A DNA stretch of 64,000 nucleotides, from the NCBI RefSeq assembly GCF_001687565.2, contig NZ_CP016534.2, positions 1,740,501 to 1,804,500 of the forward strand, given 5' to 3'. This DNA comes from Planococcus antarcticus DSM 14505. GTDB taxonomy: Bacteria; Bacillota; Bacilli; Bacillales_A; Planococcaceae. Positions 37,376 to 45,218 of the stretch are shown here, in pieces. The notes under the pieces are model-generated. The model did not search any database. It saw only the letters and a program-made list of their open reading frames with translations, and was not told the origin of the DNA. The translations under genes were made by a program, and so were the position numbers. Every line of letters starts with the position of its first letter. Position 1 is the stretch's first letter.

Positions 37376-38197
37376 ATGTGTAATGTCCTGCAAATCGCTC
37401 GCAGTACTTTTTACTATGAAACGTCCGTTTCAGTAGAAAAAGAACGCCAAAAAGCTCGAGCAGAACAAGAATTAAAAGATGAAATCTGGGCAATCTTTCA
37501 TGAGAATCGCCGTGTCTATGGGACGCGTAAACTGAAAGAAGAACTGAAGATCAGAAAGAATTGGATCGTCTCGAGACGTCGTATTGGACGCCTCATGGCG
37601 ACACTTGGCATCCAATCGAAATACGCACTGCCTTCGTACAAGCCGATGGTTACGCCTCCTAACGAAGCAACGTATCGAAACGTATTAAACCGTGAATTCA
37701 ATCCAACAGAGAAAAGTGCCGTATTGGTTAGTGACTTAACGTACGTGAAGGTTGGCGGCCGGTGGAATTATATTTGTTTCCTTCTCGATCTCTATAACCG
37801 TGAAATTGTCGGGTACAGTCTGGGTGAGCGAAAAGACGCTGCTTTAGTTCAGCGTGCCTTCGCGACGGTCAAAAGCGACCTGGGAGCCGTGAACATTTTC
37901 CATACAGACCGTGGATCTGAATTTAAAAATGCCGGTATTGATGCCTTACTAGAGACGCATCAAATTGAACGGTCGCTGAGTCAAAAAGGAAACCCTTATG
38001 ACAATGCGGTGGCAGAAGCTACGTTTAAGATTCTGAAGACGGAACTGATCAACGGCATGCACTTTGAATCCCTTAATCAGCTATCACTTGAGCTATTTGA
38101 TTACGTCCATTGGTACAATCATATTCGTTTACACGGCAGCTTAGGCTACACCAGCCCTGTCACTTATCGAAACGCAGCCCTTAAAAAAGTTGTTTGA
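37376..38197 (+). CDS. IS3-family transposase OrfB (DDE integrase domain)
   Basis: The 273 residues from the first ATG include an N-terminal HTH_21 region (WAIFHENRRVYGTRKLKEEL) and the rve DDE core: Asp in LVSDLTYVKVG, Asp in HTDRGSEF, and Glu in NPYDNAVAEATFK. The frame stays open upstream to the end of orfA (KIEIIQQNQHLYSVSAM), so the active form is probably an OrfAB fusion made by -1 frameshifting. Intact. Confidence 0.92.
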   Translation: MCNVLQIARSTFYYETSVSVEKERQKARAEQELKDEIWAIFHENRRVYGTRKLKEELKIRKNWIVSRRRIGRLMATLGIQSKYALPSYKPMVTPPNEATYRNVLNREFNPTEKSAVLVSDLTYVKVGGRWNYICFLLDLYNREIVGYSLGERKDAALVQRAFATVKSDLGAVNIFHTDRGSEFKNAGIDALLETHQIERSLSQKGNPYDNAVAEATFKILKTELINGMHFESLNQLSLELFDYVHWYNHIRLHGSLGYTSPVTYRNAALKKVV

Positions 38198-38215
38198 TTT
38201 AGTGTTGACTTACCA

Positions 38216-38266
38216 AGATGGGGCATTTCTCGTACTACTATTTATCGGTATTTGGAAAAGAAGTAG
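38216..38266 (+). pseudogene. Last codons of a resolvase/invertase gene
   Basis: Directly after the IS the frame reads RWGISRTTIYRYLEKK-stop, the typical C-terminal helix-turn-helix of serine resolvases. All preceding sequence is replaced by the IS, so this is a remnant, possibly plasmid- or transposon-derived. Confidence 0.65.
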
Positions 38267-38305
38267 CTCTCAAGAATATGTGACATAAGGAAATAAGGTA
38301 GAAGA

Positions 38306-38556
38306 ACAAAAAAAAGCCTCTAACCGAAGTTAGAGGCTTATATATTTAGGGGGTTATTACCTGGGCGGCGTATCCAGGATCTCTGGTAACTCATCGTGAG
38401 CGCGTGGGGAACCTTTCCCACCTTAATAACCCTTCGTTACTAATTTCATTTGAGTAACACAGATAAATTTAATGGGTCTTCACAAACTTCCATGAGACTC
38501 GAAAAGTATTCGACCCACCATGGTCCGCATGATTAAGAGGCGTGATGGGTTCTGTT
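38306..38556 (-). ncRNA. Structured non-coding RNA candidate, family not recognised
   Basis: On the minus strand an extended -10 (TGTTATAAT, 38570-38562) is followed by about 250 bases without a long frame and a textbook terminator: AAGCCTCTAAC, UUCG tetraloop, complement, then about nine U (38339 to 38306). In between are several helices: ACCCATCA with TGGTGGGT; TCGAA with TTCGA; GTTACT with AGTAAC; and a multibranch domain closed by GGGTTATTA / TAATAACCC containing GTGGG/CCCAC, CTC/GAG and CCAG/CTGG hairpins. I checked by memory for SRP RNA, RNase P, tmRNA, T-box and common riboswitch signatures and saw none. 6S-type or raiA-type RNAs cannot be excluded. Confidence 0.6.
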
Positions 38557-38758
38557 CCTACCATTATAACATTGAGTTTCTTCTATTATATAGTCCTAAA
38601 CTGCAGCGACCTGTTTTATTGTTATCACTATAGAATAAACATCTATATGTTAATCCGGCAATAAGAGCTCAAAATTATCCAACTATACATTGACTAAAAA
38701 ATAAATTATTTTTTATTCCTGACCAAAGAAGAGGACAGAAAAAAGAAAAGTTGATTGG

Positions 38759-38776
38759 TTTGTAGTCGACTACAAA
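38759..38776. promoter_or_regulatory. Palindromic operator overlapping the promoter of the Xre cassette
   Basis: TTTGTAGTCGACTACAAA is a perfect 18-bp palindrome. A -35-like TTGTAG (38760-38765) lies in it, 17 bases before TATAAT (38783-38788). This fits autorepression by the Xre protein encoded downstream. Confidence 0.7.
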
Positions 38777-38815
38777 TAGTTATATAATAAATGTAGTTAA
38801 AGGAGGCGGTAGAAC

Positions 38816-39160
38816 ATGAGAACAAATGAAGTAGTGATTGAAAAAGTAAAGATTTGGCTCCAAGAAAATGGGAAGTCCCATCAATGGTTAGCTGAAGAAC
38901 TAAACATAAGCAAAGCATTAGTTGGCCATATGCTGTCGGGTAATCGAACGATTCAACCAAAAAGAATCCCTGAGTTAGCAAAAGTACTTGGTTTGTCGGT
39001 GAACGAACTGATGGAAGACAGCTCTCTTAACTCAAAACGGTTGGTTGTCCAGTTGAGAGGAACAACGTCCAACCGACGCTCCAAGCAAGAAGTGGAAGAG
39101 TTGCTATTCGCAATTGAAGATTATCTTGGGTTGAAGCGTGGGCAAAAAAATGGATCGTAA
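38816..39160 (+). CDS. Xre-family transcriptional regulator
   Basis: A 114-residue protein with an N-terminal HTH_3 domain (WLQENGKSHQWLAEELNISKALVGHMLSGNRTI) and a charged C-terminal tail. AAAGGAGG precedes the ATG. It overlaps the ImmA/IrrE gene by 11 bases and lies behind a palindromic operator. Xre plus ImmA/IrrE pairs control mobile elements (ICEBs1 ImmR/ImmA), stress responses, or predicted toxin-antitoxin modules, the peptidase cleaving the repressor. Confidence 0.9.
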   Translation: MRTNEVVIEKVKIWLQENGKSHQWLAEELNISKALVGHMLSGNRTIQPKRIPELAKVLGLSVNELMEDSSLNSKRLVVQLRGTTSNRRSKQEVEELLFAIEDYLGLKRGQKNGS

Positions 39161-39893
39161 AAAACAGGCAGAAGCGATTGCAGAGGCGTTTGCAGCTGAT
39201 TTTTTAGAAGAAACCACTGCTAATGCGATATTTATTGGTTCACATATCGAACGAATACTCGCTAGTAAAGCAAAAGTGATTTACCAATATGTAGAAGATC
39301 CTACTTATTACGGGGCAGCCGTCAGTCACGAATCGGGAGCTCAATTTATCGCGCTCAATACGTTTCATCCGTTGCGGGTGCGGTATTTTACGGCAGCGCA
39401 TGAGCTTTGGCATTTGTCTGAAGCTAGCCAGTTACAGGACGAAGATTTTGATCACGAACGCGCAGCTGATCGCTTTGCCGCAGCAATCATGTTGCCGAAG
39501 GCAATAATGAAGGATTTATGGCTTCAGTTCAAGAAGTTATATGAGCCGAAAGAAGCCATTATTCTCATTGCAGATTTTTCGGAAGTTCCTTATGAAGCCG
39601 TGGTTCGTCGGTTGAAAGAATTAGGAATTTCCCTTATTGGAGTTTCCTTTACTGAAGAGGAATGGAAGAACGAACGAGTAAAGTTGGACTTGTCTGAGAG
39701 CACGTTAGATTTTCCGCAACCGTTTGAACGTTTTACCGCCTATGAGCACGTTGTCGAAGATGCTCTTGAAAAAGGAGTCGTTGATTCTTTGGCCGCATCC
39801 CATAAACTAAAGAAGTACAACAGCCAGTTGGCGAAAAAATTGCAGGAACAAGAAATGAAGCGTGTCGCAGAGGAAGAACAGCATGAAACGTAA
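39150..39893 (+). CDS. ImmA/IrrE family metallo-endopeptidase
   Basis: A 247-residue protein with the COG2856 zinc-protease motif HELWH (RYFTAAHELWHLSEA) and downstream Glu (DHERAADRFAAAIMLP). A C-terminal helical region rich in K and E follows. By analogy with ImmA it may cleave the adjacent Xre repressor. Its last codons overlap the start of the PIN-domain gene (ATGA-type overlap), so the three genes are one operon. Confidence 0.9.
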   Translation: MDRKKQAEAIAEAFAADFLEETTANAIFIGSHIERILASKAKVIYQYVEDPTYYGAAVSHESGAQFIALNTFHPLRVRYFTAAHELWHLSEASQLQDEDFDHERAADRFAAAIMLPKAIMKDLWLQFKKLYEPKEAIILIADFSEVPYEAVVRRLKELGISLIGVSFTEEEWKNERVKLDLSESTLDFPQPFERFTAYEHVVEDALEKGVVDSLAASHKLKKYNSQLAKKLQEQEMKRVAEEEQHET

Positions 39894-40497
39894 AGGCAAA
39901 GTGTTTATTGACGCCAATATGATCATTCATGCTGGAAGTTTTCAGAAGACGGATGTGTTCCAATGGTTGAATCAGTAATACGAAGAGATCTATGTTCATA
40001 TAGAAGTTCTAAAGGAGCTTCAGGTAGCATCGGTACGGAAAAAGGCAGACGAATTCATAGCGAGTGGGCAATGGATTTTGTTTGATCCGCAAGCAGAAAC
40101 ACTCGTCCCGACAGAAGAATTGTATGATTTGTATGTGATCTATCTTAGGGAAATGCGCGAGGCATTTTATCAGCTCGATGTAAAAAAAGAGGCTGAAGGA
40201 CGCCGATTGAAAAACACAAACGACCTTGGCGAAATTCACAGCTTAGCAGCCGCAATGCTCCTGAGTGCAGGAATCATTTGTAGCAATGACTTGGATATTC
40301 GTGAGGTCATTGAAGATGCCCCTATTTACATCACCGTTGAAGAGGACGAAGAAAGTGTGTTGATGGAACAAGATACACTGGAAGATTTTTGTTACTTTGT
40401 GATTTCACATGAAATTGCCGAACGAAGTATGGTGCGAAAATTCTTCAAAGCCATTCAACCGCAGAAGATTGGGAAATTCGATAGACGAATAACCTGA
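39883..40497 (+). pseudogene. PIN-domain protein broken by an in-frame TAA
   Basis: From the ATG at 39883 (MKRKGKVFIDANMIIHAGSF) the frame stops at TAA 39976-39978 after QWLNQ, then continues in the same frame to 40497. The PIN-type acidic residues are visible: Asp in FIDANMII, Glu in LGEIHSLAAA and Asp in CSNDLDI, so the original protein was probably a metal-dependent ribonuclease. A single base change (for example CAA to TAA) would restore it. No alternative start with a ribosome site is seen after the stop. In an Xre-ImmA-PIN operon this would be the toxin-like effector. Confidence 0.75.
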
Positions 40498-40986
40498 TTC
40501 GCAGGGAGCAACCTGTTCACACACGAGTGGTTTCTGTTCGTAAACGTGGAGTGCAGCAAAAGAACGTTCGTAAAGTGTGTTGCCACCTTTACGAACGTTC
40601 TTTCTATAGGTTTTACTCTGTTTTTAAAGCGTTCGTAAAAGTGTACTTTTACGAACGCTTTACTGGAAACAAGAATATGATATAGAAGGAAGTTATTTTG
40701 TTTGTAAGAGACAGAGCGTTAGAGTTGCGAATCATTTTGTAAGAGGAGGCGACTCCAGCTTCCAGAAGGCTTTTAGTAGTCCCTAATACGCAAACTTGTT
40801 ACATTCTGAATTCACCAAAAAACTAAGCTGAAGCAATTTTTACTATAGCATCGCGACGAGCTGAGAACGTCTATTTTTTACACTCACCTCTACTAAAATT
40901 ATTCGACTTCAAACTTCTAAAATTAAACTGCCATTGTCCTACTGAATATCGGACAATGGCAGTTTAGATGGTTTCTTGTAAATGGT
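40498..40986. other. Intergenic region with two perfect CGTTCGTAAA palindromes
   Basis: No gene is seen. Hairpin 1: AAAGAACGTTCGTAAAG (40559-40575) pairs with 40587-40603. Hairpin 2: AAAGCGTTCGTAAAAGT (40626-40642) pairs with 40645-40661. A further TTCGTAAACG half lies near 40538. Another related motif (TTTCACGAACGTTTTT) is at 54931. Confidence 0.7.
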
Positions 40987-41328
40987 CTACTTTACGGTAA
41001 CTAATTCAACAGGACCGTGGTCGTCACAGTGCCCGTCATGGACATGGTGCAGACGGCCATTCACTAAATAATCCACGTGGTCACCATGTGGAACCATTTC
41101 ATGTCCGCAATCGCTGTCGTGCTTGCAACCACAATTCATAGGTACACAAACATCCGGGTTCATCTCGGTAATAGAAATTTTGCATTCATCCCAATGTCCT
41201 TCATGCTCATGATGAAGATGTCCGTTATGCACATAGTCGATGTGATCCTCATGCTTTATCTTTGTGTGGCCGCATGACAGATTATGCTGGTGGGAATGAT
41301 GCTCATGGACATTGTGTTGGGTACTCAT
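40987..41328 (-). CDS. Histidine-rich metal-binding protein with an internal duplication
   Basis: A 113-residue soluble protein, about a quarter histidine. Two copies of the pattern CGH...H-D-H-x-DY..NG.LHH.H.GH..D occur (around residues 19-48 and 74-103). No signal peptide. It probably binds zinc or a related metal in the cytosol as a buffer or chaperone. Its location beside zinc-uptake and CobW genes supports this; a Zur-like TAATATTA motif sits upstream (about 41355-41375) but is weak. Confidence 0.8.
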   Translation of the reverse strand: MSTQHNVHEHHSHQHNLSCGHTKIKHEDHIDYVHNGHLHHEHEGHWDECKISITEMNPDVCVPMNCGCKHDSDCGHEMVPHGDHVDYLVNGRLHHVHDGHCDDHGPVELVTVK

Positions 41329-41779
41329 AAAAAAACCTCCTTTGTATTTTTTTGTTGTTGATAATATTATTTCCTTTTCAAAGATTTACGAAACATATTT
41401 CTGATATATGTGCTTTTGGCATAGTTTAAGACCACTTTATCGCCTGTAAATTGTAAATGCGAGTTAAAAGGAGCAGACTCCTCAGAAATTTTCGGGAGGG
41501 CATGTTCAAAATCAGTCCTTTCCGGGGACTAATCCAAAACCGTCCGTGCAACGTCTGGCGGAATCACCGCTTTCTACCAGGTATCGGACCTCTGCTAAAT
41601 GGCGTAATCGGATAATCTATATATGAACAAGTGTACTTTTAAAAACAAAAATTTAATTGTTATTCGAATGAAAGCAATAAATGACGAGTCACTTCTGAAA
41701 TTTTTGACGGCAATAGGCTGAAGAAAAAATAGGAACTGATCAATTGAAATCCCAGAGAATGCTAGTGCTAAGTCTCTTT
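41329..41779. other. Intergenic region, no gene seen
   Basis: Spans about 450 bases between the His-rich gene and the first Zur box. A few imperfect GC-rich tracts (41480-41610) could be decayed coding sequence, but I cannot name it. Confidence 0.3.
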
Positions 41780-41800
41780 AAATCGTAATGATTACTTTTA
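41780..41800. promoter_or_regulatory. Zur-box-like operator 1 (cobW)
   Basis: AAATCGTAAT-G-ATTACTTTTA matches the Bacillus Zur box (AAATCGTAAT, one base, ATTACGATTT) in the left arm and most of the right. It lies 46 bases before the first CobW gene. Confidence 0.75.
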
Positions 41801-41846
41801 ACAACCTTTGCGTTATAGTAATGGAACAACAATGAAAGGGTGATAA

Positions 41847-42782
41847 ATGATGAAAAAGGTAGAAATAATTATTTTATCCGGCTTTTTAGGGTCCGGGAAA
41901 ACGACTTTTCTACAAAAAATTCTAGCAAAAGAGCAACAAGCTGAAAGAAAAGTTGCGGTAATTATGAATGAAGTGGGAAAAGTCTCGATTGATTCAGATT
42001 CTGTTCCTAAAGAAACACCCTTAAAAGAATTGCTTAACGGCTGTGTCTGCTGCACACTTTCCGGGGAGTTTGAAATACAAATAGCTGAACTCTTGCGCGA
42101 ATACGATTTAGATGTCATTTATATCGAAACCACTGGAGTGGCCCACCCAATCGAAGTATTGGATACTTGTTTATCTCCTCTTTTAGCTGAGAAACTAAAG
42201 ATTCGTTCCATTATCACTCTTGTAGATGCTGTTAGCTGGATCAATCGAAAAAAATTAAGGATACCTCTTCAGCGACTTATCATAGAACAAGTAAAACATG
42301 CTGATATTATTTTATTGAATAAAGTGGATTGTGTATCTAAGCATACACAGAATTGTATAGAAGAAGAAGTACGCAGTATTAATCCTTCTGGAAAAATTGT
42401 TCCAACCGTTTTCGCAGAAGTCAATGTCAATGAACTAATTACTTCCGAGAAACTAGAAAACGGCGAACATGAAAAAGTGCATGTCACCCAACATCTTCAT
42501 ATAAAAACCTATGTCCATACCTTTTTACATCCTATTAATCAGAAGTTATTTGAAGAATTTTTAAAAGCAATGCCAGATACGATCTATCGTATTAAAGGAT
42601 ATATTCGCTTCACTGAGAGTGAAGAAACTCTTCTTTTTCAATATTCATATGGAATGCCCTTTCACACCAAAGCAGGGTTAAAGATGAAAAATACGCTTGT
42701 TTTTATCGGGGATGATATTGACCATGATATTCTCCAAAAGATATTGAATGACATAGAGAAAAAAAGTATTCTCCCAATTTGA
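41847..42782 (+). CDS. CobW/COG0523 GTPase, probable zinc metallochaperone
   Basis: A 311-residue protein of the CobW/YciC/ZagA family: Walker A (GFLGSGKTT), the metal-binding GCVCC motif in LLNGCVCCTLSGEF, Walker B (VIYIETTG) and a GTP-base motif LNKVD. Zur control makes it a candidate zinc chaperone that delivers zinc to enzymes when zinc is scarce. AAAGGG lies six bases upstream of the ATG at 41847. Confidence 0.88.
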   Translation: MMKKVEIIILSGFLGSGKTTFLQKILAKEQQAERKVAVIMNEVGKVSIDSDSVPKETPLKELLNGCVCCTLSGEFEIQIAELLREYDLDVIYIETTGVAHPIEVLDTCLSPLLAEKLKIRSIITLVDAVSWINRKKLRIPLQRLIIEQVKHADIILLNKVDCVSKHTQNCIEEEVRSINPSGKIVPTVFAEVNVNELITSEKLENGEHEKVHVTQHLHIKTYVHTFLHPINQKLFEEFLKAMPDTIYRIKGYIRFTESEETLLFQYSYGMPFHTKAGLKMKNTLVFIGDDIDHDILQKILNDIEKKSILPI

Positions 42783-42842
42783 AGATGGTTCTTCATTGTA
42801 TTGGTTGTGTTTTCTGATATAAAGAGATAAAATTTAAATTGC

Positions 42843-42863
42843 AAATAGTAATCATTACGATTT
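42843..42863. promoter_or_regulatory. Zur-box-like operator 2 ([2Fe-2S]/cobW/sufU operon)
   Basis: AAATAGTAAT-C-ATTACGATTT is a near-perfect Zur box in the promoter region of the operon starting at 42982. Confidence 0.75.
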
Positions 42864-42981
42864 ATAGCGTTGTGATGACTGAAAAATAAAGAACGAAGTC
42901 AAAAAAGAAAACAGAATTAAACTTTTGATTAAGTAAAAGACTCATCATCACGATTTCGATTTAACTGGAGGGAACTTCTAA

Positions 42982-43368
42982 ATGGCTACTTGGGATCTAC
43001 AAACCACGGAACATCATGTTCTTATATGCAACGGTGGAAGCTGCAACCAATTTGGAGCTGAAGAATTAACACAAGCAATTCGATCTGAAATTTCTCGCCG
43101 AGAGTTGGACGGTACTATTCACACTACCCGTACTCGGTGCAATGGACGATGTCATGACAAATGTGTTGTTATCGATTATCCCAAAGGCATATGGTATAAG
43201 GACTTAAAGCCAGAGGATGCCCATCTCTTTGTTGATTCTCTTCATGCAAATGAAAATTTTTCAACGAAAATAAGCCATTCTTTTAATGGCGAGGTTTTCG
43301 AGCGCTCAACGGGTGTCGTTAAAGGTGTTGCTAAAGATAGCGAAAAAGTAAGTAAGGCATCAAAATAA
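42982..43368 (+). CDS. [2Fe-2S] thioredoxin-like ferredoxin family protein
   Basis: A 128-residue protein whose first half follows the (2Fe-2S) thioredoxin-like ferredoxin pattern: LICNGGSCNQFGAEEL (Cys16, Cys21) and RCNGRCHDKCVVIDYP (Cys53, Cys57, Cys61). The C-terminal tail is variable and Lys/Ser-rich. It is first in a Zur-box operon with a second CobW GTPase and a SufU-like protein, so it may take part in metal or Fe-S handling under zinc limitation. Its redox partner is unknown. Confidence 0.8.
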   Translation: MATWDLQTTEHHVLICNGGSCNQFGAEELTQAIRSEISRRELDGTIHTTRTRCNGRCHDKCVVIDYPKGIWYKDLKPEDAHLFVDSLHANENFSTKISHSFNGEVFERSTGVVKGVAKDSEKVSKASK

Positions 43369-43387
43369 CTAAACGGAGATGAATGCG

Positions 43388-44401
43388 ATGACTTTATCAA
43401 AACCGGCTAAAATTCCTGTTACTATTTTGACAGGCTATCTTGGCGCAGGGAAAACCACCCTTTTAAATCGGATACTAACGGAAAAGCACAATCAAAAGGT
43501 TGCGGTCATTGTCAATGAGTTTGGAGAAGTAGGAATAGATAATCAGCTAGTTGTTAGTGGAGACGAGGAAATTCTAGAAATGAACAATGGCTGTATCTGT
43601 TGTACTGTTCGTGGTGATTTAATTCGGATTTTGCGCACGTTAACTTTTTCCATGGAAGAAGGAAAAGTGAAATTCGATCGTGTCTTAATTGAAACTACGG
43701 GCTTAGCTGACCCAGCCCCAGTGGCCCAAACTTTCTTCATGGATGAATTGCTTTCACAAAAGTTCCAAGTAGACAGCATTATCACTGTTGTAGATAGTAA
43801 ACATGTTACAAGGCATCTGGACGGAAATGATGAGGCTCAAGAGCAAATTGCTTTTGCAGATGTTCTCATTTTAAATAAAACGGATTTAGTATCAGAAGAC
43901 GAATTGAATAAACTAGAGAAAAGAATTTCGAAAATGAACCCTGCTGCTAAGCGTATTCAGGCTCGAAATTGCGAAATCAATTTAAATACTATCTTGGGCA
44001 TCAACACATTTGATGTGACTCGGAAGCTTGAAATTGATCCTCATTTTTTGGAAGATCATCACGATCATGAGCATGATGATAGAGTGTCTTCCGTTGCTTT
44101 TATAGAAACTAAACCCCTCGATTTAATTAAAGTAGAGCAATGGATGAGTTACTTGGTACGTGAAAAGGGAGAGGACCTCTTACGATATAAAGGGATTCTT
44201 TCTATTAGGGGTATAGACGAAAGAATCGTCTTTCAGGGTCTTCATATGTTATTTTCAGGACATCCTGGTCGCAAATGGAAAGAAAATGAATCAAGACTAA
44301 GTGAGCTTGTGTTTATTGGGAAAAATTTAGACAAAGGAGAACTGGAAAGGCAATTCAAAGATTGTATAGCAAATGACCCCGTGGCTACTACCACAAAATA
44401 A
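43388..44401 (+). CDS. CobW/COG0523 GTPase (second copy)
   Basis: A 337-residue CobW-family GTPase: GYLGAGKTT (Walker A), [13 protein letters not shown] (metal site), [10 protein letters not shown] (Walker B), LNKTDLV, a His/Asp-rich metal-binding linker DHHDHEHDD and a C-terminal CobW_C domain ([11 protein letters not shown]). It is distinct from the first copy (different linker). ACGGAG lies nine bases from the ATG at 43388; an ATG at 43379 would be too close to it. Probably a zinc metallochaperone in the same operon as the [2Fe-2S] and SufU-like genes. Confidence 0.9.
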   Translation: MTLSKPAKIPVTILTGYLGAGKTTLLNRILTEKHNQKVAVIVNEFGEVGIDNQLVVSGDEEILEMNNGCICCTVRGDLIRILRTLTFSMEEGKVKFDRVLIETTGLADPAPVAQTFFMDELLSQKFQVDSIITVVDSKHVTRHLDGNDEAQEQIAFADVLILNKTDLVSEDELNKLEKRISKMNPAAKRIQARNCEINLNTILGINTFDVTRKLEIDPHFLEDHHDHEHDDRVSSVAFIETKPLDLIKVEQWMSYLVREKGEDLLRYKGILSIRGIDERIVFQGLHMLFSGHPGRKWKENESRLSELVFIGKNLDKGELERQFKDCIANDPVATTTK

Positions 44402-44416
44402 GGAGGTGCTATTTTT

Positions 44417-44878
44417 ATGCTTGATGACTTGTATCGCCATGTTATCATGGAGCATTATCGGCGAAAAAGAAATTTCCAAGAATTACGGGGAAATAGGATT
44501 CGAAAGGTGCACTTCAAAAACCCCACGTGCGGCGATGTCATGACATTGTATTTAGATATAGAACAAGACCATGTGAATAAAGCGGCTTTTATTGGCGAGG
44601 GCTGTAGTATAAGCATGGCCTCAGCCTCTATGATGACAGAACTGATTGAAAATAAATCAATTAAAGAGATTGCATCTCTAAGAAATGCATTTGAAGTTTT
44701 AATTCGGCGGGGAGAAAAGACAACAGCAATAGACTTAGGCGATAGCTTATCGCTAGAAGGTGTGCATAAATTGAAAGCCCGACATAATTGTGCATTGATG
44801 ACTTGGCAGGCACTCGATAAACTATTAAAAGAAAACCAAGACTATAACTTAAATACCTCCCAGTTAATGGATAAATAA
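44417..44878 (+). CDS. SufU/IscU-like Fe-S assembly protein
   Basis: A 153-residue SufU-type protein that keeps the four zinc ligands of Bacillus SufU: Cys and Asp in NPTCGD, Cys in GEGCSIS and Cys in ARHNCALMTWQAL. SufU is a zinc-dependent sulfurtransferase partner of SufS. The housekeeping copy is normally in the suf operon, so this is probably an extra paralogue placed under Zur control. AGGAGG precedes the ATG. Confidence 0.87.
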   Translation: MLDDLYRHVIMEHYRRKRNFQELRGNRIRKVHFKNPTCGDVMTLYLDIEQDHVNKAAFIGEGCSISMASASMMTELIENKSIKEIASLRNAFEVLIRRGEKTTAIDLGDSLSLEGVHKLKARHNCALMTWQALDKLLKENQDYNLNTSQLMDK

Positions 44879-44908
44879 ATAAAAGCACCCTGCAGTTAGG
44901 CTGCGATG

Positions 44909-44945
44909 AGATGACTCTGGTATTGTATCGGAGTCATCTTTTTTT
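44909..44945 (+). terminator. Terminator after the sufU-like gene
   Basis: AGATGACTC pairs with GAGTCATCT around a 13-base loop and is followed by seven T. Confidence 0.8.
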
Positions 44946-45071
44946 GACGCTATTGCTTGAGCATTCTGCTGGAATCATCCGCCAGTCCTTTCATTTTGGA
45001 AAGACAGGTTGTTTGTTAGTCAATGAGGGTCATCTTATTTGCGTGCGTAAATGAACATGATGCGAATTACA

Positions 45072-45099
45072 ATACAATGGCCATTGTATAACCGCGGTT
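45072..45099. promoter_or_regulatory. Two adjacent perfect palindromes upstream of adcA
   Basis: ATACAATGGCCATTGTAT (45072-45089) is an 18-bp perfect palindrome and AACCGCGGTT (45090-45099) is a 10-bp one, directly abutting. They lie about 10 bases upstream of the -35 of the adcA promoter and are unlike the Zur box, so a second regulator may act here. Confidence 0.5.
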
Positions 45100-45109
45100 T
45101 AAAATTTGC

Positions 45110-45138
45110 TTGTCTTTTTTGGGAGGAAATGCTAGAGT
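45110..45138 (+). promoter_or_regulatory. Candidate SigA promoter of adcA
   Basis: TTGTCT (45110-45115), 17 bases, TAGAGT (45133-45138). The Zur box at 45155 lies just downstream, at about the transcription start, which suits repression. Confidence 0.45.
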
Positions 45139-45154
45139 ATCTATAGCTTCCTGT

Positions 45155-45175
45155 AAATCGTAATGATTACGATTT
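45155..45175. promoter_or_regulatory. Perfect Zur box (adcABC operator)
   Basis: AAATCGTAAT, a single G, and ATTACGATTT: an exact inverted repeat matching the Bacillus Zur consensus. It sits 44 bases before the adcA-like start codon. Confidence 0.9.
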
Positions 45176-45218
45176 AAAAGGTATCTAAATTTTTGCTATA
45201 AAGAAATGAGGAGAAATA

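Larger units (their letters stand above)
36977..38215 (+). mobile_element. IS3-family insertion sequence (IS150-like), apparently intact
   Basis: About 1.24 kb bounded by imperfect inverted repeats: TGGATAGTCTACACTTAG at the left and TGGTAAGTCAACACTAAA read inward from the right. It holds orfA and orfB in the usual -1 arrangement. No direct target duplication is visible, and the two flanks belong to unrelated genes, which suggests a deletion or recombination at this element. Confidence 0.85.

Noticed and set aside
38306..38575. T-box, SRP RNA, RNase P RNA or tmRNA
   Set aside because: The T-box signature is not matched, no gene follows on the minus strand, and the conserved core motifs I know for the other three are absent.
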